NCBI GenBank assembly: GCA_963665075.1
Contig: OY762063.1
Location: 372,001 to 436,000 of the forward strand
From: JAPULR01 sp963665075
Lineage (GTDB): Bacteria > Chloroflexota > Dehalococcoidia > Lucifugimonadales > GCA-2712585
Direction: 5' to 3'
Length of the DNA: 64,000 nucleotides
Shown here: positions 15,226 to 23,656 of the stretch, piece after piece
Numbering within the stretch: the stretch's first letter is position 1
How the letters are laid out: every line of letters starts with the position of its first letter
Made by a program: the position numbers and the translations under genes
Notes under the pieces: generated by a model
What the model was told of the DNA's origin: nothing
Seen by the model: the letters and a program-made list of their open reading frames with translations, nothing else
Database searches by the model: none

Positions 15226-18200
15226 CTACGAGGCCGGAGCGTCGTTTTCCGTTATCTGCCGTAGGCGTTCCAGCTGCGCCCGCACCTCCGCCGAGACTTT
15301 GTCGAAGACCTGGCAGGCCTGGGTTGTGGGCGGGAAATCGCCGCTTGCGACGACTTCCGAAAGGGAGAGCAGCTTCGGGCCGAGCCTAGCCGGAGGAGGC
15401 TTCTGCGGATTCGGCCCCAGGATGGTTATGAGCTGTTCTTCGACGGACGACAGGGACTGCTTGACGCCGGATGCGTTGTCGGTTGACTCGTCGATGCCGC
15501 CGCGCATCTCGCGGATTTTGGCGACGGCGGCGTTGGTTTCCTCGATGGCGTCGCGAATCCTGATGAGCATGTCGAACTGGGCCTGCAAGTCCGCCTCGGA
15601 CACGGGCACCCGCGAATCCTTGTAGATTCGGAAGGGCCGGACGTGGGTTGAATCGCCAACGGTTAGTCTGACCTGGTAGTCGCCGGGCGGCGCAATCGGC
15701 CCCTCCATGCTGGTCGCGCCTTCCGCGCCGGGGTATCGCATGTCCCAAACAAAGCGGTTCATCCCGGGCTGCTTAGGCGCCCTCTGTCCGTTTTCGCTAT
15801 GGCTGGAGAACTCCTTGATGATGGTGCCGCCGGAATCGAGGAAGGTCAGCTTCACCTCATCCTGAGATTCTCCGTCCAGAAGGTAGGTTACGGACACGCC
15901 TCTGGGGGGATTGGCACCCGCGGCCAGGTAGGTATGGCGAAGTTGGCCCGTTGCGTCCTCGTTTTCGTAGAAGGGCGTAATTTCTCCTCCAACCATCCGG
16001 TAATTCTTCCCTTCGCCCGGGCGGTAGGGGAAGCTCTGCGGCAACGCGATGCGGCGGGCCGGCCTCGGCGCAAACAGGAAATCGGAATCGGGCGCGACGC
16101 CGTCCTTAATCTGATGCAGGGGCGTCAGGTCGTCAAGAATCCATATCGCCCTTCCGTGGGTGGCGATTACCAGATCGTCGTTCTTGACCGTCATGTCGTG
16201 GACGGGCACGTGGGGCAGGTTCATCTGAAGCGGCTGCCAGCCGTCGCCGTCGTCGAAGCTGACGTAGACGCTGGTTTCCGTGCCCGCGTAGAGAAGCCCT
16301 TTCCTTATAGGGTCTTCCCGAATGACGCGGGTGAAGTCGTCCGCGGGGATGCCGTCGGTGATTTTCGTCCACGTCTTGCCGTAATCATGGGTCTTGAACA
16401 GGTAGGGCGCGGTGTCGTTCATCTTGTGGCGAGTGGCGGCAAGGTAGGCCGTGGCCGGGTCGTGGGGCGAGGGATCGATTGTGATGACGATGGACCACGA
16501 CGGGAGGTCGGGAGGCGTCACGTTCTCCCAATTCACGCCGCCGTCCCTGGTTACGTGCACCACGCCGTCGTCGGAACCGGCCCAGAGCAGGCCCTCGACA
16601 AGGCGGGACTCGTCGAGGGTCATAATGCTGCCCATGTTGAAGGGATTTACCACCTGGATGCTGATGGGGCCGCCGTGCAATTCCGACATGACGGACACGT
16701 CGTTGGTGGTCAAATCGGGGCTGACGATGGTCCAGCTGTGCCCCTCGTCGGTGGAGCGGAAGACCACGTGGGCGGCGATGTAGAGAACGTCGGGATTGTG
16801 GGGAGAAAGGAAGGTGGGAAAGTGGAACTGGAAGCGGTACGGGTTGTCCTTGCCGGGCACCATGCCCATGTTCTCCGGCCAAGCCGTAATCATCCGCGTC
16901 TGGCCCGTGGAATGGTCGTACATGGTGAGGTTGCCGCCCCCGCCGGGGGAACTTCCGATGGCGCCCGCGAAGACGACGTTGGGGTTGTCGGGATGCACGG
17001 CGATGTGGCCGCTTTCGGCGGGGCCGGCGATGCGGCAGTGACGCCACAGAATTGCGTAGTCGTTGGTGCTGCTGGGCACGCACATGGCGGTGTTGTCCAT
17101 CTGCGTCGCGTACACGTGGTAAGGGTCCCGGTTGTCGGTGGTGAGGTGGAAGAAGCTGGCGGTGGGCTGGTTGTAAAGCGTCGACCAGGTGCGCCCGCCG
17201 TTGAGGGAAACGACGGCCCCGCCGTCGCTGCCTTCAATCATCCGGTCGGGATTGTCGGGGTCTATCCACAGGTCATGGTTGTCGCCGTGGGGCATGGGCT
17301 GACTTTCGAAGGTGCGGCCCCCGTCGGTGGACTTCCACAACTCGACCGAAAGCACGTAGCAGGTGTCGGCCTCTGTGGGGTGGGCGAAGACGTGGATGTA
17401 GTAGGTTCCCCGCCACCAGAGGTTTGACTGGCCGGTGAGCTTCTGCCACGTCTCCCCCGAATCGTCGGAACGGTAGAGGCCGCCGTCCTCGGCTTCTATC
17501 AACGCCCACACCCGGTCAGGCATGGCGGGGGAGATGACGACGCCGATTTTCCCAAGTATGCCCGGAGGCATTCCGGGACGGCGCGTTATCTCAGTCCAGC
17601 TGTCCCCGCCGTCTTCGGAGCGAAACAGGCCGCTGTGAGGCCCGCCGCTTTGGTGCGTCCAGGGGTACCCGCGCAGCTGATACAGGGAGGCGAAAAGACG
17701 CTGGGGGTTGTTCGGGTCCATGCTGATGTCGATGCCGCCGGCCTCAGGCTTGTTGTACAGAACCTTCTCCCAGCTTTCGCCACCGTCCCTGGAGCGGAAA
17801 ACGCCGCGCTCCTCGTTGGGTCCCCAGACGTGACCAAGCGCGGCGACGTAGACCAGGTTCGCGTCTTCGGGATGGACGCGAATTTTGGAGATATGCCGCG
17901 TGTCCCTCAGCCCCACGTGGGACCACGTGCGTCCGCCGTCGGTAGACTTGTACAACCCGTCGCCGTGGGATTCGTTGCTCTGGAAGGTAGACTCGCCCGT
18001 GCCGACGTAAATCACGTTGGGGTCGGAAGGCGCGACGGCGATCGCGCCGACGGAGGCGGTGGTGAAGAAGGCGTCGGACACGTTCTCCCAGTGAGCCCCC
18101 GCGTCGACGGACTTCCAGACGCCCCCACCCGTCGCTCCAAAATAGAATACGAGAGGATTGGAAGGATCGGCGGCGACGGCGACCACCCTCGCGCCGCGGA

Positions 18201-18258
18201 ACGGGCCGATGCATCGCCATTCCATCGCCTGATATTGGGCCGGGGTTACGTTAACCAT
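15226..18258 (-). CDS. BNR/Asp-box (sortilin-like) beta-propeller protein
   Basis: The 1010-residue protein has many Asp-box repeats of the form S-x-D-x-G-x-T-W (KSTDGGRTWSHV, RSRDGGESWEKV, RSEDGGDSWTEI, RSDDSGETWQKL, KTHDYGKTWTKI). They are arranged as two propellers over about residues 10-690. A C-terminal beta-rich tail follows, with YLLDGESQDEVKLTFLD and a helical end. The family is often annotated glycosyl hydrolase (sialidase, VPS10-type), but the enzymatic activity is unproven and catalytic sialidase residues are not evident. No export signal is visible at the chosen ATG, which has GGAGG at good spacing. It is common in soil and marine oligotrophs. Function unknown. Confidence 0.82.
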   Translation of the reverse strand: MVNVTPAQYQAMEWRCIGPFRGARVVAVAADPSNPLVFYFGATGGGVWKSVDAGAHWENVSDAFFTTASVGAIAVAPSDPNVIYVGTGESTFQSNESHGDGLYKSTDGGRTWSHVGLRDTRHISKIRVHPEDANLVYVAALGHVWGPNEERGVFRSRDGGESWEKVLYNKPEAGGIDISMDPNNPQRLFASLYQLRGYPWTHQSGGPHSGLFRSEDGGDSWTEITRRPGMPPGILGKIGVVISPAMPDRVWALIEAEDGGLYRSDDSGETWQKLTGQSNLWWRGTYYIHVFAHPTEADTCYVLSVELWKSTDGGRTFESQPMPHGDNHDLWIDPDNPDRMIEGSDGGAVVSLNGGRTWSTLYNQPTASFFHLTTDNRDPYHVYATQMDNTAMCVPSSTNDYAILWRHCRIAGPAESGHIAVHPDNPNVVFAGAIGSSPGGGGNLTMYDHSTGQTRMITAWPENMGMVPGKDNPYRFQFHFPTFLSPHNPDVLYIAAHVVFRSTDEGHSWTIVSPDLTTNDVSVMSELHGGPISIQVVNPFNMGSIMTLDESRLVEGLLWAGSDDGVVHVTRDGGVNWENVTPPDLPSWSIVITIDPSPHDPATAYLAATRHKMNDTAPYLFKTHDYGKTWTKITDGIPADDFTRVIREDPIRKGLLYAGTETSVYVSFDDGDGWQPLQMNLPHVPVHDMTVKNDDLVIATHGRAIWILDDLTPLHQIKDGVAPDSDFLFAPRPARRIALPQSFPYRPGEGKNYRMVGGEITPFYENEDATGQLRHTYLAAGANPPRGVSVTYLLDGESQDEVKLTFLDSGGTIIKEFSSHSENGQRAPKQPGMNRFVWDMRYPGAEGATSMEGPIAPPGDYQVRLTVGDSTHVRPFRIYKDSRVPVSEADLQAQFDMLIRIRDAIEETNAAVAKIREMRGGIDESTDNASGVKQSLSSVEEQLITILGPNPQKPPPARLGPKLLSLSEVVASGDFPPTTQACQVFDKVSAEVRAQLERLRQITENDAPAS

Positions 18259-18303
18259 TAAGAGACCTCCGAAAGGAAGTGTGGTTGTTAATCCACAAAT
18301 GTA

Positions 18304-18390
18304 AACCTTTGCGTAACTGCTAAATGCGTCATCTGTCCCACCGGAATCACCCCCATCTCAATCTTCCCCCTCAAGGGGGAAGAGGTTAAT
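18304..18390 (+). repeat. Dispersed ~90-bp repeat, copy 2 of 3
   Basis: Same unit as 573-660, starting CCTTTGCGTAACTGC and ending CTCAAGGGGGAAGAGG. It lies between the BNR gene's upstream region and the end of the CoxG-like gene. Confidence 0.7.
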
Positions 18391-18399
18391 TGCCGCCCT

Positions 18400-18834
18400 C
18401 TACCCTATCTTCGAATTGAGGCAGTTGAAGAAGCGGCCTATCTGCTGCTGCGCCACATTCGTCATCAGCCGCTGCCCCACCCGCGCCAGCACCCCCGTTA
18501 CCTGCACGTCTCCATTAAAGGAAAGAGTCGTGCCCCCATCTTCCGCGCTGAGGGTAATCTCCCCTTGCGCCGAGAGGTTGGTTCGGACGCCGGAACCGCG
18601 GACTATCATCCGGTACGACGAATGCGGAACTTTGTCGGCAAGCTCCATCGTGCCGCTGTAGGTTGCGGACACGATGCCCACCCGCAGGGCCACTTCCACC
18701 CGATACTTGTCCGGCGCGATTTCTGTGAAGGTCTTGACGCCGGGAATGCACTCCTTGACCAGGTCGGGGTCAAGCAGGGCGTCCCAAAGCCGTTCCGGCG
18801 GGGCCTGAAACCGGTATGTTCCTCGCAATTTCAT
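18400..18834 (-). CDS. coxG: CoxG-like SRPBCC protein (carbon monoxide dehydrogenase subunit G family)
   Basis: From ATG 18834 the protein is 144 residues, starting MKLRGTYRFQAPPERLWDAL, then DPDLVKECIPGVKTF, which is the CoxG signature (LLDPEVLxxCIPG). CoxG proteins have a START-like lipid-binding fold and help recruit molybdenum hydroxylase or CO dehydrogenase to the membrane. The gene is divergent from coxSLMDE with about 150 bp between. The frame extends to 18912, but a TGCTATAAT promoter lies in that extension. Confidence 0.85.
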   Translation of the reverse strand: MKLRGTYRFQAPPERLWDALLDPDLVKECIPGVKTFTEIAPDKYRVEVALRVGIVSATYSGTMELADKVPHSSYRMIVRGSGVRTNLSAQGEITLSAEDGGTTLSFNGDVQVTGVLARVGQRLMTNVAQQQIGRFFNCLNSKIG

Positions 18835-18840
18835 GGGCGC

Positions 18841-18849
18841 ATTATAGCA
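18841..18849 (-). promoter_or_regulatory. Extended -10 promoter of the CoxG-like gene
   Basis: Minus-strand TGCTATAAT has its hexamer at 18846-18841, six bases before the ATG at 18834. The transcript would start at or next to the initiation codon (leaderless). The -35 region is poor, as is usual with an extended -10. Confidence 0.6.
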
Positions 18850-18894
18850 GAGCCGCAAGCGCCATACGAGGATGGGCCAACGGCTTGCGTTATG

Positions 18895-18922
18895 TTGACA
18901 AACCAACGGCATCTGCTACACT
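18895..18922 (+). promoter_or_regulatory. Predicted cox operon promoter
   Basis: TTGACA at 18895-18900, a 16-bp spacer and TACACT at 18917-18922 preceded by TGC (extended -10). It lies about 60 bp upstream of the coxS GTG. Confidence 0.6.
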
Positions 18923-18983
18923 TGCCGCAGCGGTGTAACCAGGCGTCGAGCGTCTGGAATGGCAGTAAAAGGGCAGGTGCGTC

Positions 18984-19457
18984 GTGAAAGTTCCTGTGGA
19001 AATTACCATCAATGGAAAGAGCTATGGCGGCGAAGTAGAGCCGCGCCAGCTGCTTGTCCACTTCATCAGGGAGGAAGCCGACTTGACGGGTACGAAGGTC
19101 GGCTGCGACACGAGCCAGTGCGGTTCGTGCACGGTGAAGCTGGACGGGATGGCGGTGAAGGCGTGCACGACGCTGACGGTTCAGGCCTCCGGTTCCGAGG
19201 TCACCACCATCGAAGGGATGGCAGACGGGTCGGACTTGCACCCCCTCCAGGAAGCGTTCTGGAACAAGCACGGCCTCCAGTGCGGCTTCTGCACCCCGGG
19301 CATGATAATCGCCGCCGATGAACTCCTGCGAAAGAACCCTTCGCCGTCGCGGTCGGAGATTCGCCACGGACTGGAAGGCAACATCTGCCGCTGCACCGGC
19401 TACCAGAACATCGTGCTTGCCGTCGAAGAGGCTGCTCGCGCAATGGGAGGCTCTTAA
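18984..19457 (+). CDS. coxS: Molybdenum hydroxylase [2Fe-2S] small subunit (CoxS family)
   Basis: The 157-residue protein starts at GTG. The N-terminal ferredoxin domain has Cys41, 46, 49 and 61 (GCDTSQCGSC). The second, helical [2Fe-2S] domain has Cys100, 103, 135 and 137 (QCGFC, CRCTGY). It passes electrons from the molybdenum site in CoxL to the FAD of CoxM. It is first in a tight operon; coxL starts three bases after its stop. Length and motifs are complete. Confidence 0.93.
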   Translation: MKVPVEITINGKSYGGEVEPRQLLVHFIREEADLTGTKVGCDTSQCGSCTVKLDGMAVKACTTLTVQASGSEVTTIEGMADGSDLHPLQEAFWNKHGLQCGFCTPGMIIAADELLRKNPSPSRSEIRHGLEGNICRCTGYQNIVLAVEEAARAMGGS

Positions 19458-19460
19458 TCC

Positions 19461-21815
19461 ATGACTACACGAATTTTCGGCTCCGGCATCCGCCGTAGGG
19501 AAGACCCCAGGCTCATCACGGGCCGCGCCTCCTACACCGACGACATCAAGCTCCCCGGCATGGTGCACGCCGCCATCCTGCGCAGCCCCTACGCCCACGC
19601 GACCATAACCTCCATCGACGCCGGCGAGGCGGCCCAGCAGCCCGGCGTCATCGCCGTCTACACCGGCGAAGACACCGACGGCGTCCTGAACGGCATCCCC
19701 TGCGCCTGGCTCATCCCCAACTCCGACCTGAAGACTCCCGACCATCCCGCCATCGCCAGGGACAGGGTGCGATACGTGGGCGACGCCGTCGCGGTGGTTG
19801 TGGCGAACACCCGCTACGAGGCGGAGGACGCGCTGGAGTGCATCTCCGTCGAATACGAACCCCTTGACGTGGTTGTCAACCCCAAAGACGCCGCCCAGGA
19901 AGGCGCGTCGCAGCTTCACGAAGACGCGCCAAACAACCTGGCCTTCACCTGGGCCGTCGCGGGCGGCGTCGCCGACGCGGCCTTCGCCGAAGCCGACGTC
20001 ACCGTCGGCGACACCATCACCTTGCAGCGGCTCATTGCCAACCCGATGGAACCCCGCTCGGCCATCGCCCAGTGGTCCGCTCCTATGGGAGAACTGACCC
20101 TGTGGAGCACGTCCCAGAACCCCCACATCGCCCGCTTCCTCACCTCCGTCGTCACCGGCGTCGGCGAACACAAGATTCGCGTGATTGCGCCCGAAGTGGG
20201 GGGCGGATTCGGCAGCAAGATCCCCTACTATCCCGACGAAGCCATCGCCGCCTTCTGTTCCATGCAGCTTGGCGTGCCGGTGAAGTGGACGGAAACCCGC
20301 AGCGAGAATTATCTGATAACCACCCAGGGCCGCGACCACGTCGAAGAAGTGGAGATGGCGGCCACGTCCGACGGCAAAATCACCGCGCTTCGCACCACCG
20401 TCTACGCGGGCCTGGGCGCATATCTCTCCACGGCCAGCCCCGGCATTCCGACCATTCTGCACGGGCTGATGTACTCCGGTTCCTACGACATCCCGAACAT
20501 CTCCGGCACCGTCTACGGCGTGTTCAACAACGGCGCGCCGGTGGACGCTTATCGCGGCGCGGGGCGTCCTGAGGCGACGATGCTCATAGAGCGGCTGGTG
20601 GATCTGATGGCCGCCAAGCTCGGCATGGATCCGGTGGATTTCCGTCGCAAGAATCTCATTCCAAAGTTTGAAGATGGTCACGACGTCGCCACCGGCCTCA
20701 CCTACGACAGCGGCGACTACCACGCGACGCTGGACACGTGCCTGAACGCGGCGGACTATTCCGCCCTTCGCGAGAAGCAGGCCCAACTTCGCGAGCAGGG
20801 CCGCTGCATGGGCATCGGCGTCTCCACCTACGTTGAAATCTGCGGCCTCGGCCCCTCCCAGGTGGCGGGCGCCGTCGGCTTCCAGGGCGGCCTGTGGGAG
20901 AGCGCCATCGTTCGCTTCCACCCCACGGGCAAGGTCAACGTGATGGTCGGGTCGTCGCCCCACGGCCAGGGCGAGGAGACCACCTTCGCCCAGATAGTAG
21001 CCGACGAGGTGGGCGTGGACGTGGACGACGTGGAAATCATCCACGGCGACACGGACTTGACGCCGATGGGCTGGGGCACCTACGGCAGCCGCACAACGGC
21101 GGTTTCCGGCGCGGCGGTGACCCTGGCTACCCGCAAGATCAAAGAGAAGTCTAAGGCCCTCGCCGCCCATCTGCTGGAAGCCGCCGCCGAGGACATCGAA
21201 TACGAGGACGGCAAGTTCTTCGTCCGCGGCTCCCCCGACCAGGCCAAGACGATTCAGGACATCGCGCTCATGGCCAACGTGGCCTGGGATATGCCGGAAG
21301 GCATGGAGCCGGGCCTGGAGGCCAGCGCATTCTACGACCCGCCGAACTTCACCTACCCCTTCGGCGCGCATCTGGCCGTGGTGGAGGTTGATCCCGCCAC
21401 CGGCGAAATCGACCTGCAAAAGTATTACGCCGTGGACGATTGCGGCCCGCAGATCAACCCCATGATTGTGGAAGGACAGGTGCACGGCGGCGTGGTGCAG
21501 GGCGTCGGCCCGGCCCTCTGGGAAGGCGTCGTGTACGACGACGACGGACAGCTCCTCACAGGCACGATGCTCGACTACGCGCTGCCCCGCGCCGACGGCT
21601 TCCCCGACATCCACGTGCAATCCAACGTCACCCCATCCCCCCATCATCCGCTTGGATTGAAGGGCGTCGGCGAGGCGGGAACCATCGCGTCCACCCCGAC
21701 GATCTACAACGCGGTGATGGACGCGCTGCGACCCCTGGGAGTTACCCGAATAGACATGCCGTTCACGCCCGAAAAGGTGTGGAGGGCCATCAATTCCGCG
21801 CAGAACGGAGCATAG
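19461..21815 (+). CDS. coxL: Molybdenum hydroxylase large subunit, form II CoxL type
   Basis: The 784-residue catalytic subunit belongs to the xanthine oxidase/CO dehydrogenase family and binds molybdopterin cytosine dinucleotide. It starts FGSGIRRREDPRLITGRASY and has VGGGFGSK and GQGEETTFAQI. The active-site loop reads AYRGAGR (363-369). True form I CO dehydrogenases carry AYxCSFR with the copper-binding Cys, so this is form II. Its substrate is probably an aldehyde, purine or other heteroaromatic; CO oxidation is not established for this form. Translation is coupled to neighbours: the stop is two bases before the coxM GTG. Confidence 0.92.
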   Translation: MTTRIFGSGIRRREDPRLITGRASYTDDIKLPGMVHAAILRSPYAHATITSIDAGEAAQQPGVIAVYTGEDTDGVLNGIPCAWLIPNSDLKTPDHPAIARDRVRYVGDAVAVVVANTRYEAEDALECISVEYEPLDVVVNPKDAAQEGASQLHEDAPNNLAFTWAVAGGVADAAFAEADVTVGDTITLQRLIANPMEPRSAIAQWSAPMGELTLWSTSQNPHIARFLTSVVTGVGEHKIRVIAPEVGGGFGSKIPYYPDEAIAAFCSMQLGVPVKWTETRSENYLITTQGRDHVEEVEMAATSDGKITALRTTVYAGLGAYLSTASPGIPTILHGLMYSGSYDIPNISGTVYGVFNNGAPVDAYRGAGRPEATMLIERLVDLMAAKLGMDPVDFRRKNLIPKFEDGHDVATGLTYDSGDYHATLDTCLNAADYSALREKQAQLREQGRCMGIGVSTYVEICGLGPSQVAGAVGFQGGLWESAIVRFHPTGKVNVMVGSSPHGQGEETTFAQIVADEVGVDVDDVEIIHGDTDLTPMGWGTYGSRTTAVSGAAVTLATRKIKEKSKALAAHLLEAAAEDIEYEDGKFFVRGSPDQAKTIQDIALMANVAWDMPEGMEPGLEASAFYDPPNFTYPFGAHLAVVEVDPATGEIDLQKYYAVDDCGPQINPMIVEGQVHGGVVQGVGPALWEGVVYDDDGQLLTGTMLDYALPRADGFPDIHVQSNVTPSPHHPLGLKGVGEAGTIASTPTIYNAVMDALRPLGVTRIDMPFTPEKVWRAINSAQNGA

Positions 21816-21817
21816 CC

Positions 21818-22684
21818 GTGTTTCCAGCACAGACCGAATATCATCGCCCCAACTCTGTGGCCGAGGCCGTTGGCCTGCTCTCCGGCAACGAGGGAGCCAA
21901 GGTTCTCGCGGGAGGCCACAGTCTCATCCCCCTGATGAAGCTCAGGCTTGCCGCGCCGACGGTACTCGTGGACATCGGGCGCATCGAAGCGTTGAAGGGA
22001 ATCGAGGCCATCGCCGACAGGCTGTTCATCGGCGCGTTGACCACCCAGGCGAGCATCGCCGACAGCGACCTGGTCAACGAACGCGCGCCCCTGCTTGCGG
22101 AGGCGGCGGGCATGGTCGGAGACCCGGCCGTCCGCAACCGCGGCACCATCGGCGGAAACGTCTCCCACAGCGATCCCGCTTCCGACCTGCCGGCGGTGCT
22201 CACGGCCCTGAGCGCCACTTTCAACATAACCGGCCCTGGGGGGAATCGAAGCGTCGAGGCATCCGATTTCGCCACGGGCTTGCTGGAGAACACGCTGCGG
22301 GAGGACGAGATTCTGACCAGCGTATCCGTCCCATCCGTACCGGCGGGGTCAGGTTCGGCTTATGTCAAGTTTGCCCATCCCGCATCCCGGTACGCCGTGA
22401 TAGGCGTCGCGGCCATCGTTGGCGTGTCCGACGGCAGCTGCTCGTCGGCAAGCGTTGTTGTCGGAGGGGTGGAGACTACGCCGACTCGTGCGTCATCCGT
22501 CGAATCAGCATTGGTGGGTTCGGACCTGAGCGATGAAGCCCTGGACAACGCGGCGGCAGCCGTTTCGAGAGACTTTCAGGGCGACCCGATGAGCGACATC
22601 TTCGCATCCGCCGAATACCGGCAGGCTATGGCGGCGGTGTACGTGCGCCGCGCCCTGTCCGCCGCCGTTTCGCGGGCGGGCTAG
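21818..22684 (+). CDS. coxM: Molybdenum hydroxylase FAD subunit (CoxM family)
   Basis: From the GTG at 21818 the protein is 288 residues, the usual CoxM size. FAD-binding marks are AGGHSLIPLMKLRLA and TIGGNVSHSDPASDLPA in the N-terminal half. The C-terminal domain has YVKFAHPASRYAVIGVAA. It takes electrons from CoxS and passes them to the respiratory chain. The order S-L-M differs from the M-S-L of Oligotropha. A longer open frame to 21440 overlaps coxL and is not coding there. Confidence 0.92.
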   Translation: MFPAQTEYHRPNSVAEAVGLLSGNEGAKVLAGGHSLIPLMKLRLAAPTVLVDIGRIEALKGIEAIADRLFIGALTTQASIADSDLVNERAPLLAEAAGMVGDPAVRNRGTIGGNVSHSDPASDLPAVLTALSATFNITGPGGNRSVEASDFATGLLENTLREDEILTSVSVPSVPAGSGSAYVKFAHPASRYAVIGVAAIVGVSDGSCSSASVVVGGVETTPTRASSVESALVGSDLSDEALDNAAAAVSRDFQGDPMSDIFASAEYRQAMAAVYVRRALSAAVSRAG

Positions 22685-22717
22685 GCCGCGGGCGCCTACG
22701 CCGGAAGGACGAGGAAG

Positions 22718-23656
22718 TTGGAGAATACATCTACGCTGCGCGTCCCGGCCTCCGTCGACGAGCTTCAAAAAACCCTCCGCGACGAGCTTTACGTCGCCGA
22801 CCGCGGGTTGGCAATGTCCGTCTATCTGGCGTTGAAGTTGAAGCGACCCCTGTTCCTGGAAGGGGAGGCGGGCGTCGGCAAGACGGAAGTCGCGAGGGCG
22901 CTGGCCTCCGCTTTCGGAGCGCGGCTTATCCGGCTGCAATGCTACGAAGGGCTGGACGTCAACCAAGCCGTCTACGAGTGGAATTATTCCCGCCAACTGC
23001 TGCACATCAGGCTGATGGAGGCGTCCGGCAGCACGGACAGGAAGGAAATCGAAAAAGAGCTTTTCAGCGAGGAATTCCTCATCAAGCGCCCGTTGCTGCA
23101 AGCCTTGGAAAGTTCCGGCCCGACGGTGCTGCTGATTGACGAGCTTGACCGCGCCGACGAAGAGTTCGAGGGCTACCTGCTGGAGATGCTTGCCGACTTC
23201 CAGATAACGATCCCGGAGGTTGGGACGTACGCCGCCGACGAGCCACCGATTGTGGTGATAACGTCCAATCGCACCCGCGAAATCCACGACGCCCTCAAAC
23301 GCCGCTGCCTCTACTACTGGATTGACTACCCGGACGTCGCCAAGGAAACCCAGATTGTCCGTAGCAAGATGCCGGAAGCGTCCCAGAAGCTGGCCGGACA
23401 GGTGACGGCCTTCGTTCAGGAGTTGCGCGCAACCGAGTTGTACAAGATTCCCGGCGTTTCCGAGACGCTGGACTGGACGGCGGCGCTCATCAGTCTCAAC
23501 GAGAATGAGTTGACGCCTTCCGTCATCGACGACACCCTCGGGGTCATGCTCAAGTACCGCGAGGACCTGGAAGCCACCCGCGGCGAACAGACCCGCGCCC
23601 TGGTGAATCGTGCGTTGAATCCCGGCACCCGCCGCGGGAGAAGGCGGCGTGGCTAG
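22718..23656 (+). CDS. coxD: MoxR-type AAA+ ATPase (CoxD family)
   Basis: The 312-residue protein starts at a TTG with AGGACGAGGA upstream. Walker A is GEAGVGKT, Walker B is LLIDELDR, sensor 1 lies in VVITSNRTREI and an arginine pair follows (LKRRCLYYW). CoxD-type MoxR ATPases work as chaperones with a VWA partner to insert sulfur and copper, or to mature the molybdenum site. The next gene is that VWA partner, overlapping by eight bases. The Arg-rich tail may be an interaction tail. Confidence 0.9.
   Translation: MENTSTLRVPASVDELQKTLRDELYVADRGLAMSVYLALKLKRPLFLEGEAGVGKTEVARALASAFGARLIRLQCYEGLDVNQAVYEWNYSRQLLHIRLMEASGSTDRKEIEKELFSEEFLIKRPLLQALESSGPTVLLIDELDRADEEFEGYLLEMLADFQITIPEVGTYAADEPPIVVITSNRTREIHDALKRRCLYYWIDYPDVAKETQIVRSKMPEASQKLAGQVTAFVQELRATELYKIPGVSETLDWTAALISLNENELTPSVIDDTLGVMLKYREDLEATRGEQTRALVNRALNPGTRRGRRRRG

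Noticed and set aside
19461..21815. Calling coxL a true carbon monoxide dehydrogenase
   Set aside because: The active-site loop is AYRGAGR, not AYxCSFR, so CO oxidation cannot be claimed from sequence.
18831..21830. 999-codon open frame antisense to coxS/coxL, and similar long antisense frames at 7355-9349, 12079-13686 and 30876-33752
   Set aside because: They mirror strongly supported genes, have His/Gly/Arg-rich shadow composition and no family motifs. GC-rich third positions keep the opposite frame open.
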